Assembly (NCBI RefSeq): GCF_002871945.2 | Contig: NZ_CP126963.1 | Location: 372,001-436,000, forward strand | Length of the DNA: 64,000 nt | Reading direction: 5' to 3' | Source: Gleimia hominis | GTDB lineage: Bacteria; Actinomycetota; Actinomycetes; Actinomycetales; Actinomycetaceae | Shown: positions 26,816 through 37,488 of the stretch, in pieces | Numbering within the stretch: position 1 is the stretch's first letter | How the letters are laid out: the number at the start of each line of letters is the position of its first letter | The notes under the pieces: generated by a model | What the model was told of the DNA's origin: nothing | What the model saw: only the letters and a program-made list of their open reading frames with translations | Databases searched by the model: none | Position numbers and translations under genes: made by a program

Positions 26816-27439
26816 ATGGAGAATATTGATGCCACGCGTGAGGCACTAGGTGCTGCTCAGTTGAAGCAAATTCGGCAGATTGTGGCCGAAGAGGGGATTT
26901 TGGTGCTGCCCACGGACACGGTTTACGGCATCGGTGCAGACCCCTATTCGACGGATGCGGTGAACGCGGTACTAGCGGCAAAAGGTCGCGGTAGGCAAAT
27001 GCCCCCGCCCGTGCTCGTAGCCGACGTGGAAAGCGCCGAAAAAGTGAGCGCCCACGTGAGTTCCGTGGCGCGCAAACTCATGGAAGCGTTTTGGCCCGGC
27101 GGCCTCACCCTCATCCTTCCCACGGCGAAAGACTTGCACTACGACCTGGGGGACATCAAAGACACGATTGCGGTGCGGATGCCAGACAACCCCGTGGCGC
27201 TCCAGATTCTGCGTGCGGTTGGCCCGCTGGCCGTGACGTCGGCGAACTTAACGGGACAAAGCCCAGCCACGGACGTGGACGCGGCGCGCGCATACTTTCA
27301 AGACAAAGTCGACCTGTACGTGGATGGTGGGCCCACGCCAGGTGGGGTGCCCTCAACGATCGTGGATGTAACCGGCGAACCGAAAATCGTGCGCTCGGGG
27401 GTTCTAGATGACACGGAAGTTCGCAGGTACTGGGCCTGA
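26816..27439 (+). CDS. tsaC: Threonylcarbamoyl-AMP synthase (YrdC/Sua5 family)
   Basis: 207 aa enzyme making threonylcarbamoyl-AMP for the t6A37 modification of ANN-decoding tRNAs. YrdC motifs: GILVLPTDTVYGIGADP, AAKGRGRQMPPPVLV (K-x-R ATP site), FWPGGLTLIL, and PLAVTSANLTGQSPATD. ATG 26816 follows GGAGGG by six bases; the longer in-frame start at 26780 has no site. Its TGA overlaps the ATG of the WecA-like gene (TGATG). Confidence 0.93.
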   Translation: MENIDATREALGAAQLKQIRQIVAEEGILVLPTDTVYGIGADPYSTDAVNAVLAAKGRGRQMPPPVLVADVESAEKVSAHVSSVARKLMEAFWPGGLTLILPTAKDLHYDLGDIKDTIAVRMPDNPVALQILRAVGPLAVTSANLTGQSPATDVDAARAYFQDKVDLYVDGGPTPGGVPSTIVDVTGEPKIVRSGVLDDTEVRRYWA

Positions 27440-28560
27440 TGTTGCCCTACGTTGCGATCACCTGCGTGGCAGCGCTCGTCACTGTGATAGTTACGGGCGT
27501 GTGCCGAAAGGTGGCGTGGCGGTTTAAGATTCTCACCCCGGTTAGAGAACGTGACGTTCACACCGAACCGATCCCACGTTTAGGCGGCATCGGAATCGCC
27601 ACCGGGTTCATCGCGAGCCTCGCGCTCGCCGCCGGGCTCCCCGCTTTCGCCGGCCTGTTCGCAGACCGGCAGCTGTGGACACTCATGGTCGGCACCGCCG
27701 CGATCGCACTGCTCGGCCTCGTCGATGACATCTGGGAGTTGGATTGGGCGGCGAAACTCGCCGGACAAATCCTAGTTGCCGGCGGCCTCGCTTACGGGGG
27801 AGTGCAGCTAATTTCGATTCCCCTATTCGGCGTCAGCGTCGGCTCCTCCCGCCTGTCCTTGCTCCTCACCGTCCTCATTTTTGTCACGTTCATAAACGCC
27901 GTGAACTTCGTTGACGGTTTAGACGGGTTAGCGTCGGGCATTATTGCGATAAGTGCGGTCGCGTTTTTTCTGTACTGCCTCTTACTTGAGGGTAGCTCGG
28001 GTTTAATCAGTTACATCACTCCTGCGAAACTCACCATCGCTGCCCTCCTGGGCGCGTGTTTAGGATTCCTTCCGCACAACTTCCACCCGGCCCGAATTTT
28101 CATGGGCGACAGTGGTTCCATGAGTCTGGGGGTAATCGTGGCTGCGGCGGACGTAATGGTCACGGGACAGCTGAACCCCGCGGTGCTGGGCAACCGGCAG
28201 ATCCTCGCGGCGATCCTCCCGATTGCACTTGCTCTCCTGGTGGTTGCGATTCCTCTGCTCGACATGATCCTGGCGGTCCTGCGCCGCCTGGCCAGGGGGC
28301 AATCACCGTTCAAAGCCGACCGCGGGCACTTGCATCACCGGCTGTTACGCCGCGGGCATTCACACCGCTGGGTGGTGTTCATCATGTACTTGTGGACCGC
28401 CGTGATTTTGTTTCCTACAGTCGCGCTAATCCAGTTCAGCCCCCCGCTCGTCGCCGCTATCACGGCGCCGGTGATACTCGCACTCCTGGCGCTAACTGCT
28501 AACGTGTTCTCAGGATTCACAATCAAACCAAGGCGAAAGAGGAACCATGACCACGCGTAA
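27439..28560 (+). CDS. WecA/MraY-family glycosyl-1-phosphate transferase
   Basis: 373 aa polytopic transferase moving a sugar-1-phosphate onto undecaprenyl/decaprenyl phosphate, the first step of a cell-envelope glycan (WecA-like by length and position between tsaC and atp genes). About ten hydrophobic segments. Catalytic marks: LGLVDDIWELDW, NAVNFVDGLDGLASG, FMGDSGSM, and RGHLHHRLLRRGHSH, the family His motif. Starts by one-base overlap with tsaC and overlaps atpI by 14 bases. Confidence 0.92.
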   Translation: MLPYVAITCVAALVTVIVTGVCRKVAWRFKILTPVRERDVHTEPIPRLGGIGIATGFIASLALAAGLPAFAGLFADRQLWTLMVGTAAIALLGLVDDIWELDWAAKLAGQILVAGGLAYGGVQLISIPLFGVSVGSSRLSLLLTVLIFVTFINAVNFVDGLDGLASGIIAISAVAFFLYCLLLEGSSGLISYITPAKLTIAALLGACLGFLPHNFHPARIFMGDSGSMSLGVIVAAADVMVTGQLNPAVLGNRQILAAILPIALALLVVAIPLLDMILAVLRRLARGQSPFKADRGHLHHRLLRRGHSHRWVVFIMYLWTAVILFPTVALIQFSPPLVAAITAPVILALLALTANVFSGFTIKPRRKRNHDHA

Positions 28561-28957
28561 GCCCGGCCTAGTGCACGCCGTGCGCACAACCATTCGCAAC
28601 CTCGTGCTCGCAGCCGTCGGCGTAATGATCGTGAGCGCCGCGATCGGGGCATTATTCTCTCCCTCGGTGGCAGTCGCTGCAGCATGTGGGGGGCTAATTG
28701 GCGTCGCGCTCGCGGGGATCAATGCCGGGACCCTATGGTATTCGTCGCAGCACAAACAACTGCTCGGTGCCTTCATCATGGGCGACTACCTACTGAAATT
28801 CCTTGTGATTTTAGCCACTATACTGATTGTTCGGTCAACCGGAATTTTACCGCTAAAACCCCTAGCGGGAGTTCTGGTAGCATCCTTCGTGATTCAAACT
28901 GCCGTGCAGATCTTCACACTCTCGCGCAACCGCGGCCCCGTAGTGGATCCAAAATAG
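28547..28957 (+). CDS. atpI: AtpI-like membrane protein
   Basis: 136 aa small membrane protein with four hydrophobic segments (RNLVLAAVGVMIVSAAIGALF, AVAAACGGLIGVALAGINAG, YLLKFLVILATILIV, LAGVLVASFVIQTAVQIF), matching the ATP-synthase-I family in size and layout and located upstream of atpB. The family assists assembly or ion loading of the c-ring. GAGGAACC precedes the ATG, which lies inside the end of the WecA-like gene. Confidence 0.75.
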   Translation: MTTRKPGLVHAVRTTIRNLVLAAVGVMIVSAAIGALFSPSVAVAAACGGLIGVALAGINAGTLWYSSQHKQLLGAFIMGDYLLKFLVILATILIVRSTGILPLKPLAGVLVASFVIQTAVQIFTLSRNRGPVVDPK

Positions 28958-29001
28958 TACCGGACGCCGGTCGGAGAAACTACCCTTTTTGCCGGTAAAA
29001 C

Positions 29002-29010
29002 TGCTAAACT
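29002..29010 (+). promoter_or_regulatory. Candidate extended -10 for the ATP synthase operon
   Basis: TGCTAAACT in the 196 bp gap between atpI and atpB, identical to the element before rho. It would give an approximately 100-140 nt leader. The -35 is poor. Confidence 0.35.
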
Positions 29011-29153
29011 CGCTGAGGCAGATGGCATTGAAGCCGCACTACTTCATCTATAGTTTGTAGTGAGTTTCAGGCAGCCTAGACGCCAAACATATTCGATCGC
29101 CAACCTGGGGGTGCATTCAACTGCTCGCAACGCTATCAACCCATTTCACCGCG

Positions 29154-29930
29154 TTGGCTACGGGAATATTAGCGGCCAAACCTGGGATCGATGATTTCTT
29201 CCCAGACCCGATTCTCTTCGAAGGCACGATCTTCCAGATGAACCGCATGGTGCTCATCCGCATCATCGCCACCCTCGCGCTCGTGCTGATTTTCTCAACT
29301 GGTGCGGCGCGCGCGAAGATCATTCCCTCAAAAGGCCAGCAACTGCTAGAGATGCCCCTGCTGTTTGTGCGGGACTTCGTCGCGGTTAACAACCTGGGGC
29401 CAAACACGGGCCGCAAATACGCGCCGCTGCTGACAATCATCTTCCTCGGCGTCCTGTTCATGAATATCACCGGCGTCATCCCGGGCCTCAACATCGCGGC
29501 GTCTTCCGTGGTGGCCGTGCCGATTGTATTCGCCGTACTGTCGTATATCATGTTCATTGGCGCGGGAATCAAAGCCCAAGGTGTGGGCAAGTTCTTCAAA
29601 TCTCAGCTGTTCCCACCCGGCGTGCCCTGGCCGCTGTACATCATTTTGACGCCAATCGAAGCGTTCTCAACATTCATTGTGCGGCCCGCAACGCTGGTTA
29701 TCCGTCTGCTCGCCAACATGCTGGCTGGGCACATGATGATGGCCATCTGCTTCTTCGGCACCCACTACCTATTCTTCCAAGCAACCGGATTCGTTAAAGC
29801 CGCGGGCGCACTGACCCTAGCGGGGTCAATCATGTTCGTGGCGTTCGAAATATTCGTGGCCGGTCTGCAGGCGTTCATCTTCACGATCCTCACGACCGTG
29901 TACATCAAGATGTCTGTCCAAAGCCATTAG
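29154..29930 (+). CDS. atpB: ATP synthase Fo subunit a
   Basis: 258 aa proton-channel subunit. Five to six hydrophobic segments; the essential Arg lies in RPATLVIRLLANMLAGHMMM and the last helices contain FEIFVAGLQAFIFTILTTVYIKM. Start is uncertain: TTG 29154 has no ribosome site, while codons 29115 (ATT) and 29121 (CTG) lie in frame just after GGGGG. The conserved part (IDDFFPDPILFEG) is downstream of all three. Opens the atpBEFHAGDC operon. Confidence 0.93.
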   Translation: MATGILAAKPGIDDFFPDPILFEGTIFQMNRMVLIRIIATLALVLIFSTGAARAKIIPSKGQQLLEMPLLFVRDFVAVNNLGPNTGRKYAPLLTIIFLGVLFMNITGVIPGLNIAASSVVAVPIVFAVLSYIMFIGAGIKAQGVGKFFKSQLFPPGVPWPLYIILTPIEAFSTFIVRPATLVIRLLANMLAGHMMMAICFFGTHYLFFQATGFVKAAGALTLAGSIMFVAFEIFVAGLQAFIFTILTTVYIKMSVQSH

Positions 29931-30185
<255 letters not shown>

Positions 30186-30191
30186 TTCCCC

Positions 30192-30734
30192 ATGATGTAT
30201 GCTCCAATGCAGGCAGGTGAGCATAATATCTTCTTGCCACCTGCCTATGACATCCTCTGGTCGGTAGTCTGCCTCGTAATTATTGGCGTCGTCCTGTACT
30301 ACTTTGCGCTGCCTAAGTTCTACGCGGTGCTGGATAAACGGGAAAACACCATTAAAGAAGGGCTCGCTGCCACCCAGAAAGCGGAAGAAGCGCAGGCACT
30401 GGCTGAACGGCGCCTCGACGAAACGCTTGCCAAAGCCCACAAAGAAGCCGGCGAGATTCGCACTAAGGCCAACGAAGAAGCGAAAGCGATCCTAGATAAG
30501 GCTCGCGAGGAGGCCCGTGCGGAAGTAACCCGGATCGTTGACAACGGCCAGCGGCAAGTTGAAGCAGACCGTCAAGCAGCGGAGATTTCACTGCGCACGG
30601 ACCTCGGTCTCCTCGCCACTGAGCTGGCGGAGAAGATCGTGGGGGAACACCTCAAAAATACGGAACTATCTGCGCGGGTCGTAGATCGATTCCTCGACGA
30701 CTTAGAACGCGAAAGCGTAACAGAAGGGCGATAA
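30192..30734 (+). CDS. atpF: ATP synthase Fo subunit b
   Basis: 180 aa peripheral stalk subunit: one N-terminal membrane helix (ILWSVVCLVIIGVVLYYFALPKF) and a long charged coiled coil (about 45-150) rich in Ala/Glu/Lys/Arg. Begins seven bases after atpE; a double ATG makes the exact first residue ambiguous. Confidence 0.94.
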   Translation: MMYAPMQAGEHNIFLPPAYDILWSVVCLVIIGVVLYYFALPKFYAVLDKRENTIKEGLAATQKAEEAQALAERRLDETLAKAHKEAGEIRTKANEEAKAILDKAREEARAEVTRIVDNGQRQVEADRQAAEISLRTDLGLLATELAEKIVGEHLKNTELSARVVDRFLDDLERESVTEGR

Positions 30735-30737
30735 AGC

Positions 30738-31559
30738 ATGCGGGCATCGAGTGCGCAAACACTACATGCAGCCACGCGCACGTTACGTACCGTGTTCGCA
30801 CAAGAACACGTAGACGCAATGGCAGCAGCAGAGAACCTGTTTGGCCTATCCGACCTGGCGCGGAAATCCCGTCGGGTTCGGGGGGCGATCTCAGATCCGT
30901 CCCGCAGCGGCGAAGACAAGGAAGCGTTCGTGCAGAACCTGCTGCGTGGCGGCGTGCAAGATGCCACCGTGAAAATCGCCCAAACCCTAGCGCGCGGCAC
31001 GTGGTCCAGTGCTGACGACGTGGCGGACGTGTTTGAACTGTTGGGGATGCAAGCGGTACTAGAAGCAGCGGTACTCGCGGGCGTTTTAGAGCAGACGCAA
31101 AAAGAACTGCATCAAGTGCAAGCTTTGCTGGTGGATGAACGCGAACTGCGCAACGCGCTGTCCGACCTGGGGGTTGGCAGTGCTCACGACCGAGCCCACT
31201 TCGCCGCCCGCCTGCTGGATGGGCACGTCAACCAGTACACCTCTAGACTAGTTCGCCGCGCGGTACGCCTATCCGTCCACGGACGGCTCACGGCCCGCCT
31301 GCACCACATCATCGACCTGGCTGCGAACAGGCAGAAACAGCGCGTGGCGGAAGTGACGGTGGCGCGCCCACTGAGTGCCCAGCAGCAAACCCGCCTGCAA
31401 TCCATCCTGGAACGCAAGCATGGCGGATCCGTTACTTTGAACGTGATGGTGGATCCAGACCTCATGGGCGGAATGCGGATAGTGATGGGGAGCGAAGCGG
31501 TGAACGCGACGGTACGCTCCGAGATCCGCCAGGCGCGACGCGCAATGGTGGGAAAATAG
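30738..31559 (+). CDS. atpH: ATP synthase F1 subunit delta
   Basis: 273 aa, the long actinobacterial form. The N-terminal helical domain (MAAAENLFGLSDLARKSRRVRG) and C-terminal beta domain (RVAEVTVARPLSAQQQTRLQSIL..., VNVMVDPDLMGGMRIVMG-like pattern) match OSCP/delta. Joins the b stalk to the alpha3beta3 head. Four bases after atpF. Confidence 0.93.
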   Translation: MRASSAQTLHAATRTLRTVFAQEHVDAMAAAENLFGLSDLARKSRRVRGAISDPSRSGEDKEAFVQNLLRGGVQDATVKIAQTLARGTWSSADDVADVFELLGMQAVLEAAVLAGVLEQTQKELHQVQALLVDERELRNALSDLGVGSAHDRAHFAARLLDGHVNQYTSRLVRRAVRLSVHGRLTARLHHIIDLAANRQKQRVAEVTVARPLSAQQQTRLQSILERKHGGSVTLNVMVDPDLMGGMRIVMGSEAVNATVRSEIRQARRAMVGK

Positions 31560-31601
31560 TAGTACGAGTGACAAAAATGAGAAACGGTGAGGACAAGCTC
31601 A

Positions 31602-33230
31602 ATGGCTGAACTTTCAATCCAGCCCGACCAAATCAGAGCGGCTCTGGACAGTTTCGTGGAATCCTACGAACCCTCCGACAACGCAGCTGAAGAAATCGGG
31701 CACGTTACACAAGCAGCGGACGGTATCGCTCACGTTGAGGGACTGCCCGGAACGATGGCCAACGAGCTACTGCGGTTCGAAGACGGCACGCTTGGTCTAG
31801 CATTGAACCTCGACGTGCGCGAAATCGGCGTAATCATCCTGGGTAACTTCAAAGGAATCGACGAGGGCCAAGAAGTTTACCGCACCGGAGACGTGCTGTC
31901 GGTACCCGTTGGAGACGGCTATCTAGGGCGCGTCGTAGACCCGCTAGGACACCCAATCGACGGCCTGGGGGAAGTAACCGACATGGAAGGCACCCGCGCG
32001 CTGGAGCTGCAAGCCCCAGGCGTGATGATGCGTAAATCCGTGCATGAGCCGCTCGAAACCGGGTTGAAAGCCATTGACTCCATGATCCCGATTGGACGCG
32101 GACAGCGGCAGCTAATCATCGGAGACCGGCAGACCGGTAAAACCCAGATTGCCCTGGATGCAATTATGAACCAGCGGAAGAACTGGGAAAGTGGTGACCC
32201 GAACAAGCAGGTACGGTGCATTTACGTTGCGATCGGCCAAAAGGGCTCCACGATCGCGGGCGTGCGCCGCCAGCTAGAAGAAGCGGGGGCGTTAGAGTAC
32301 ACGACGATTATCGCCTCCCCAGCCTCCGACCCCGCCGGCTTCAAATACCTCGCCCCCTACACCGGGTCCGCCATTGGACAGCACTGGATGTACGCGGGTA
32401 AACACGTCCTCATCGTATTTGATGACCTATCGAAACAAGCGGAAGCCTACCGTGCGGTGTCCCTATTGTTGCGCCGCCCACCGGGCCGAGAAGCATACCC
32501 CGGTGACGTGTTCTACCTGCACTCGCGCCTACTGGAACGCTGCGCGAAACTGTCAGACGAACTGGGGGGCGGCTCAATGACGGGCCTGCCGATAATCGAG
32601 ACGAAAGCCAATGACGTCTCGGCGTACATCCCCACGAACGTTATTTCTATTACCGACGGCCAGATCTTCCTCCAGTCCGACCTGTTCAACGCTGGGCAAC
32701 GACCCGCCGTGGACGTCGGCATCTCCGTGTCTCGCGTCGGTGGGGACGCGCAGGTGAAAGCCATGAAGAAGGTAGCTGGGACGCTCAAGATCACGTTGGC
32801 GCAGTACCGTTCGCAAGCGGCATTCGCGATGTTCGCCTCCGACTTGGACGCCACCACGCGCCGGCAACTCACGCGCGGTGAACGCCTCATGGAACTACTG
32901 AAACAACCCCAGGCAACCCCGTACGAAATCCCCGACCAAGTTGCTTCCATCTGGGCGGGTACGAACGGTTACATGGACGACATTCCAGTGGAGTCCGTGA
33001 AAGAGTTTGAACGCGGCCTACTGGACCACCTGCATGCGCAAGGTAGCGTGCTGGAACTGATTGCGACCAGTGGGAAGCTTGAACCAGACACAGAAGAAGC
33101 GCTGCGCCACGAAGTGGAAACGTATCTGAAGGGATTCAAATACGAAAAAGGTCTTGTGACCGATAAGCAAAAAGGTGACGCTCAAGCCGAAGTGACGCAG
33201 GAGCAGATCGTTCGAGGTAAGAAGGCCTAA
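31602..33230 (+). CDS. atpA: ATP synthase F1 subunit alpha
   Basis: 542 aa non-catalytic nucleotide-binding subunit. Walker [14 protein letters not shown] (about 173-185), Walker [18 protein letters not shown], and the family signature in [20 protein letters not shown] 31602 has GGTGAGGA eight bases upstream; an in-frame GTG at 31587 overlaps that site and is unlikely. Confidence 0.97.
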   Translation: MAELSIQPDQIRAALDSFVESYEPSDNAAEEIGHVTQAADGIAHVEGLPGTMANELLRFEDGTLGLALNLDVREIGVIILGNFKGIDEGQEVYRTGDVLSVPVGDGYLGRVVDPLGHPIDGLGEVTDMEGTRALELQAPGVMMRKSVHEPLETGLKAIDSMIPIGRGQRQLIIGDRQTGKTQIALDAIMNQRKNWESGDPNKQVRCIYVAIGQKGSTIAGVRRQLEEAGALEYTTIIASPASDPAGFKYLAPYTGSAIGQHWMYAGKHVLIVFDDLSKQAEAYRAVSLLLRRPPGREAYPGDVFYLHSRLLERCAKLSDELGGGSMTGLPIIETKANDVSAYIPTNVISITDGQIFLQSDLFNAGQRPAVDVGISVSRVGGDAQVKAMKKVAGTLKITLAQYRSQAAFAMFASDLDATTRRQLTRGERLMELLKQPQATPYEIPDQVASIWAGTNGYMDDIPVESVKEFERGLLDHLHAQGSVLELIATSGKLEPDTEEALRHEVETYLKGFKYEKGLVTDKQKGDAQAEVTQEQIVRGKKA

Positions 33231-33231
33231 C

Positions 33232-34143
33232 ATGGGCGGTAACCAGCGGATCTACAAGCAGAAGATCTCCTCCACGCAAACCCTGAAGAAGGTGTTCCGC
33301 GCGATGGAGCTGATCGCAGCGTCCCGAATTGGGCGTGCCCGCCGCTACGCCGACCAGTCGGGCCCCTACGAAAAAGCCCTATCCCAAGCCGTCGCAGCGG
33401 TCGCATTGCACGGCGAACTGCATCACCCACTCACCTCTGAACGCACAGACACGAACCGGGTTGCGGTGCTTACCGTAACCTCGGACCGAGGTATGGCGGG
33501 GGCGTATTCGGCCAATATATTGCGCGAGACCGAACGGCTCGTAGAAAAACTCGTGGCGCAGGGAGCAGACCCGGTGCTGTTCGCCTCGGGACGTCGGGCA
33601 GGCTCGTACTTTCGGTTCCGCGATCGGGAACTGGAGAAAACCTGGGAAGGTGAGTCAGACGCGCCATCAGTGGAACTGATCCGCGACATCGCGGACACGG
33701 TGCTGGACTACTTCCTCGACCCCGACCCCGCGCGGGGAGTGTCGAAACTCTACTTGGTGTTCACGCGTTTCAAGAACCTGGTTGTGCAAGTTCCTGAGGT
33801 GCGGCAAATGCTGCCGCTAACCGTGGTGGACGCGCCCGAATCTGAAGACGATTCGGAGCCTCAGGAGCGGGACTTGTATCCACTGTACGAGTTCGAACCC
33901 AATGAGGGCGCGGTGCTGGACGCACTGCTTCCGCTGTATGTGGAAAGCCGGATCCGCAACGCACTGCTGCAGGCAGCGGCTTCGGAATTGGCGTCGCGCC
34001 AACGCGCGATGCACACGGCCACGGAGAACGCGGATGAGATCATCACGGACTACACGCGGATGGCTAACGCGGCTCGCCAGGGCGAGATCACACAGGAAAT
34101 CACAGAAATCGTATCGGGCGCCGACGCGCTTTCAAACGGCTGA
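33232..34143 (+). CDS. atpG: ATP synthase F1 subunit gamma
   Basis: 303 aa central stalk. Conserved termini: GNQRIYKQKISSTQTLKKVFRAMELIA at the start and ENADEIITDYTRMANAARQGEITQEI at the end, forming the two long rotor helices. Directly after atpA (one base), before atpD. Confidence 0.96.
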   Translation: MGGNQRIYKQKISSTQTLKKVFRAMELIAASRIGRARRYADQSGPYEKALSQAVAAVALHGELHHPLTSERTDTNRVAVLTVTSDRGMAGAYSANILRETERLVEKLVAQGADPVLFASGRRAGSYFRFRDRELEKTWEGESDAPSVELIRDIADTVLDYFLDPDPARGVSKLYLVFTRFKNLVVQVPEVRQMLPLTVVDAPESEDDSEPQERDLYPLYEFEPNEGAVLDALLPLYVESRIRNALLQAAASELASRQRAMHTATENADEIITDYTRMANAARQGEITQEITEIVSGADALSNG

Positions 34144-35607
<1,464 letters not shown>

Positions 35608-35610
35608 CCG

Positions 35611-35883
35611 ATGGCCGACCAGAAAATGCTGTCAGTCCAAGTGGTTTCGCGCACCGACGTGCTGTGGGACGGCAAGGCCGCGATGGTGTCCGTCCCCAGC
35701 GTCGACGGGCAGCTGGGGATACTGCCGGGCCGCCAACCCGTGATCGCGGCGCTTGGACGCGGTACCATGACCATTAAGGGCAGTGACGACCAGTCGCACG
35801 AAGTCCAGGTGTCTGGAGGGTTCGTTTCGCTAGATTCGGACCACGTGACTGTCGTTATGGATAACGACACTATGGATGCTTAA
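35611..35883 (+). CDS. atpC: ATP synthase F1 subunit epsilon
   Basis: 90 aa, reduced to the N-terminal beta-sandwich (LSVQVVSRTDVLWDGKAAMVSVPSVDGQLGILPGRQP), lacking most of the C-terminal helical domain that inhibits rotation in longer forms. Short epsilon subunits are usual in this phylum. Three bases after atpD. Confidence 0.94.
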   Translation: MADQKMLSVQVVSRTDVLWDGKAAMVSVPSVDGQLGILPGRQPVIAALGRGTMTIKGSDDQSHEVQVSGGFVSLDSDHVTVVMDNDTMDA

Positions 35884-35900
35884 ACGAGGAGGGGGAGATC

Positions 35901-36305
35901 GTGGTGGCGTGGATTCTGTGGCTCATCGGTCTCCTCTTGCTCGCTGCTGCGGCGGCAATCTTGTTCCTGCTGGTACGGGTGCGGATGATCGGGCGGATTG
36001 TCGGCACGTTTGAATGCTGGGTACGGCCCGATAATTCCTCCGGCTGGGTGTACGGCATGGCACGGTTTGGCTCCCGGGAGTTCCAGTGGTTCCGCCTGGT
36101 TGGGTTTTACGTTGGACCGCAGTTTCGGATGCCCCGCGTGGGGATGACGGTGTCGAATCCGATTGCTCGTTCCGATGGCAATATGGTTGAGGTAATTGTT
36201 GAATCCGCGGGCCGGCGCATGCACATCGCCACTCGGACTCACTGGTACAACGGGATTGTCTCGTGGGTGGAGTCTGGCCCGCCCATGTCGCGGTTAGATC
36301 TCTAA
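35901..36305 (+). CDS. DUF2550 family membrane protein
   Basis: 134 aa: one N-terminal membrane helix (AWILWLIGLLLLAAAAAILFLLV) and a small beta-rich domain with GTFECWVRP, GWVYGMARFG and MHIATRTHWYNGIVSWVES. This matches the actinobacterial DUF2550 family, which regularly sits between atpC and nucS; function unknown. The GTG at 35901 follows GGAGGGGGAGATC. Confidence 0.85.
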   Translation: MVAWILWLIGLLLLAAAAAILFLLVRVRMIGRIVGTFECWVRPDNSSGWVYGMARFGSREFQWFRLVGFYVGPQFRMPRVGMTVSNPIARSDGNMVEVIVESAGRRMHIATRTHWYNGIVSWVESGPPMSRLDL

Positions 36306-36359
36306 GTGACTAACCTAGATAAATCCAAGACCATTAGATTCTAACCGGAAAGGTACTTA

Positions 36360-37055
36360 GTGCGGATCGTTATTGCCCAGTGTTCCGTAGATTATTCCGG
36401 CCGTTTAGACGCCCACCTGCCCCTAGCGAAACGCACCGTAATGATTAAAGGCGATGGGTCAGTGTTAGTGCATTCCGACGGTGGTTCCTACAAACCCCTG
36501 AACTGGATGAATGCACCCTGCCGGCTAACAGTGCGTGAGCCCGATGAGGACGAAGCCTACGAGGGTTTCCAAGAGGTATGGATAGTGCAGGCCGCGAAGA
36601 CGAACGATTCCCTCGTGATTCGGGTGGGGGAGAAGTATTTGGATCATGAGGAACCCTTGGGACTCGACACGGGTCTAATTAAAGACGGGGTGGAAGCGCA
36701 TCTGCAGGAACTGTTGGCAGACCAGGTGGAGATCCTGGGCCAGGGATGGCGGCTGGTGCGTCGCGAATACCCGACTGCGATTGGGCCGGTGGACTTGCTG
36801 GTGCGCGATGACGCGTCGAATCCCGTGGCGGTGGAGGTGAAGCGGCGCGGGGGAATGGATGGGGTGGAACAACTCACCCGGTATTTAGAGTTGCTCGCGC
36901 GCGACCCGTTGTTAGCTGGTATCCGCGGCGTCTTCGCAGCGCAAGAGATTTCCCGGCAAGCCCGCACGCTGGCGCAGGACCGGGGAATCCGCTGCGTGAT
37001 CTTGGATTACGATGCGATGCGCGGCGTTGACGACATAGATGCGCGCTTGTTCTAG
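36360..37055 (+). CDS. nucS: Mismatch endonuclease NucS/EndoMS
   Basis: 231 aa non-canonical mismatch-repair nuclease that cuts both strands at mismatches in actinobacteria and archaea lacking MutSL. The N-terminal DNA-binding domain has [23 protein letters not shown]; the RecB-like nuclease core has D145 in GPVDLLV and E159-x-K161 in VEVKRR. The protein ends DARLF, resembling the beta-clamp binding tail of family members. GTG start with GGAAAGG upstream. The last coding bases and the stop are duplicated 50 bp downstream. Confidence 0.95.
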   Translation: MRIVIAQCSVDYSGRLDAHLPLAKRTVMIKGDGSVLVHSDGGSYKPLNWMNAPCRLTVREPDEDEAYEGFQEVWIVQAAKTNDSLVIRVGEKYLDHEEPLGLDTGLIKDGVEAHLQELLADQVEILGQGWRLVRREYPTAIGPVDLLVRDDASNPVAVEVKRRGGMDGVEQLTRYLELLARDPLLAGIRGVFAAQEISRQARTLAQDRGIRCVILDYDAMRGVDDIDARLF

Positions 37056-37106
37056 AGCCTAGGGTGCGTGTTTGTGCTTGGACCACAGATGCGCGCTTGT
37101 TCTAGA
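37037..37106 (+). repeat. 20 bp direct repeat spanning the nucS stop codon
   Basis: AGATGCGCGCTTGTTCTAGA occurs at 37037-37056 (end of nucS including its TAG) and again at 37087-37106, a 50 bp spacing. The second copy is non-coding. Confidence 0.9.
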
Positions 37107-37181
37107 CTCATGGGTCAAGCGCGCACTAACCGTTTTGGTGGTAGCGTAGTAACCTGACTTATTTAGTAATGAGGAGGTACG

Positions 37182-37475
37182 GTGGCACGGCGTTCACGGC
37201 GAAACAAGTGGAGCGCACCGCACCGGCCTTTAAATATGGACCGGTTGGCGTCCATGCCGCGGTCTGTGCAGCGCGGTCAAGAAACCTTTCAAGTGCAACA
37301 CCTTTCCGCTGCCCGCAAGACGTACACGTGTCCGGGGTGTAACCAGCCTATTCGCGTGGGTAGCCCGCACGTGGTGGCTTGGCGCGAGGAAGGGCGTTTC
37401 GGGTTAGATTCCGGTGTGCAGTCGCGCCGCCACTGGCACCCGCACTGCTGGTCCGTGGGCTCTTGGGCCCGCTAG
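37182..37475 (+). CDS. Small zinc-ribbon-like protein of unknown function
   Basis: 97 aa basic protein (N-terminal RRSRRNKW) with CPGCNQPI and, near the C-terminus, HWHPHCW: a possible Cys2/His-Cys zinc site. It contains PHVVAW, typical of a conserved actinobacterial family often misannotated as ATP/GTP-binding. No Walker motif is present, so the nucleotide-binding label is unsupported. GAGGAGG lies four bases before the GTG. The neighbour of nucS in many actinobacteria; role unknown. Confidence 0.75.
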   Translation: MARRSRRNKWSAPHRPLNMDRLASMPRSVQRGQETFQVQHLSAARKTYTCPGCNQPIRVGSPHVVAWREEGRFGLDSGVQSRRHWHPHCWSVGSWAR

Positions 37476-37488
37476 CGCCTCCGCGCTA

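Noticed and set aside
37182..37475. ATP/GTP-binding protein label for the 97 aa gene
   Set aside because: No Walker A or B motif; only Cys/His pairs suggesting zinc binding.
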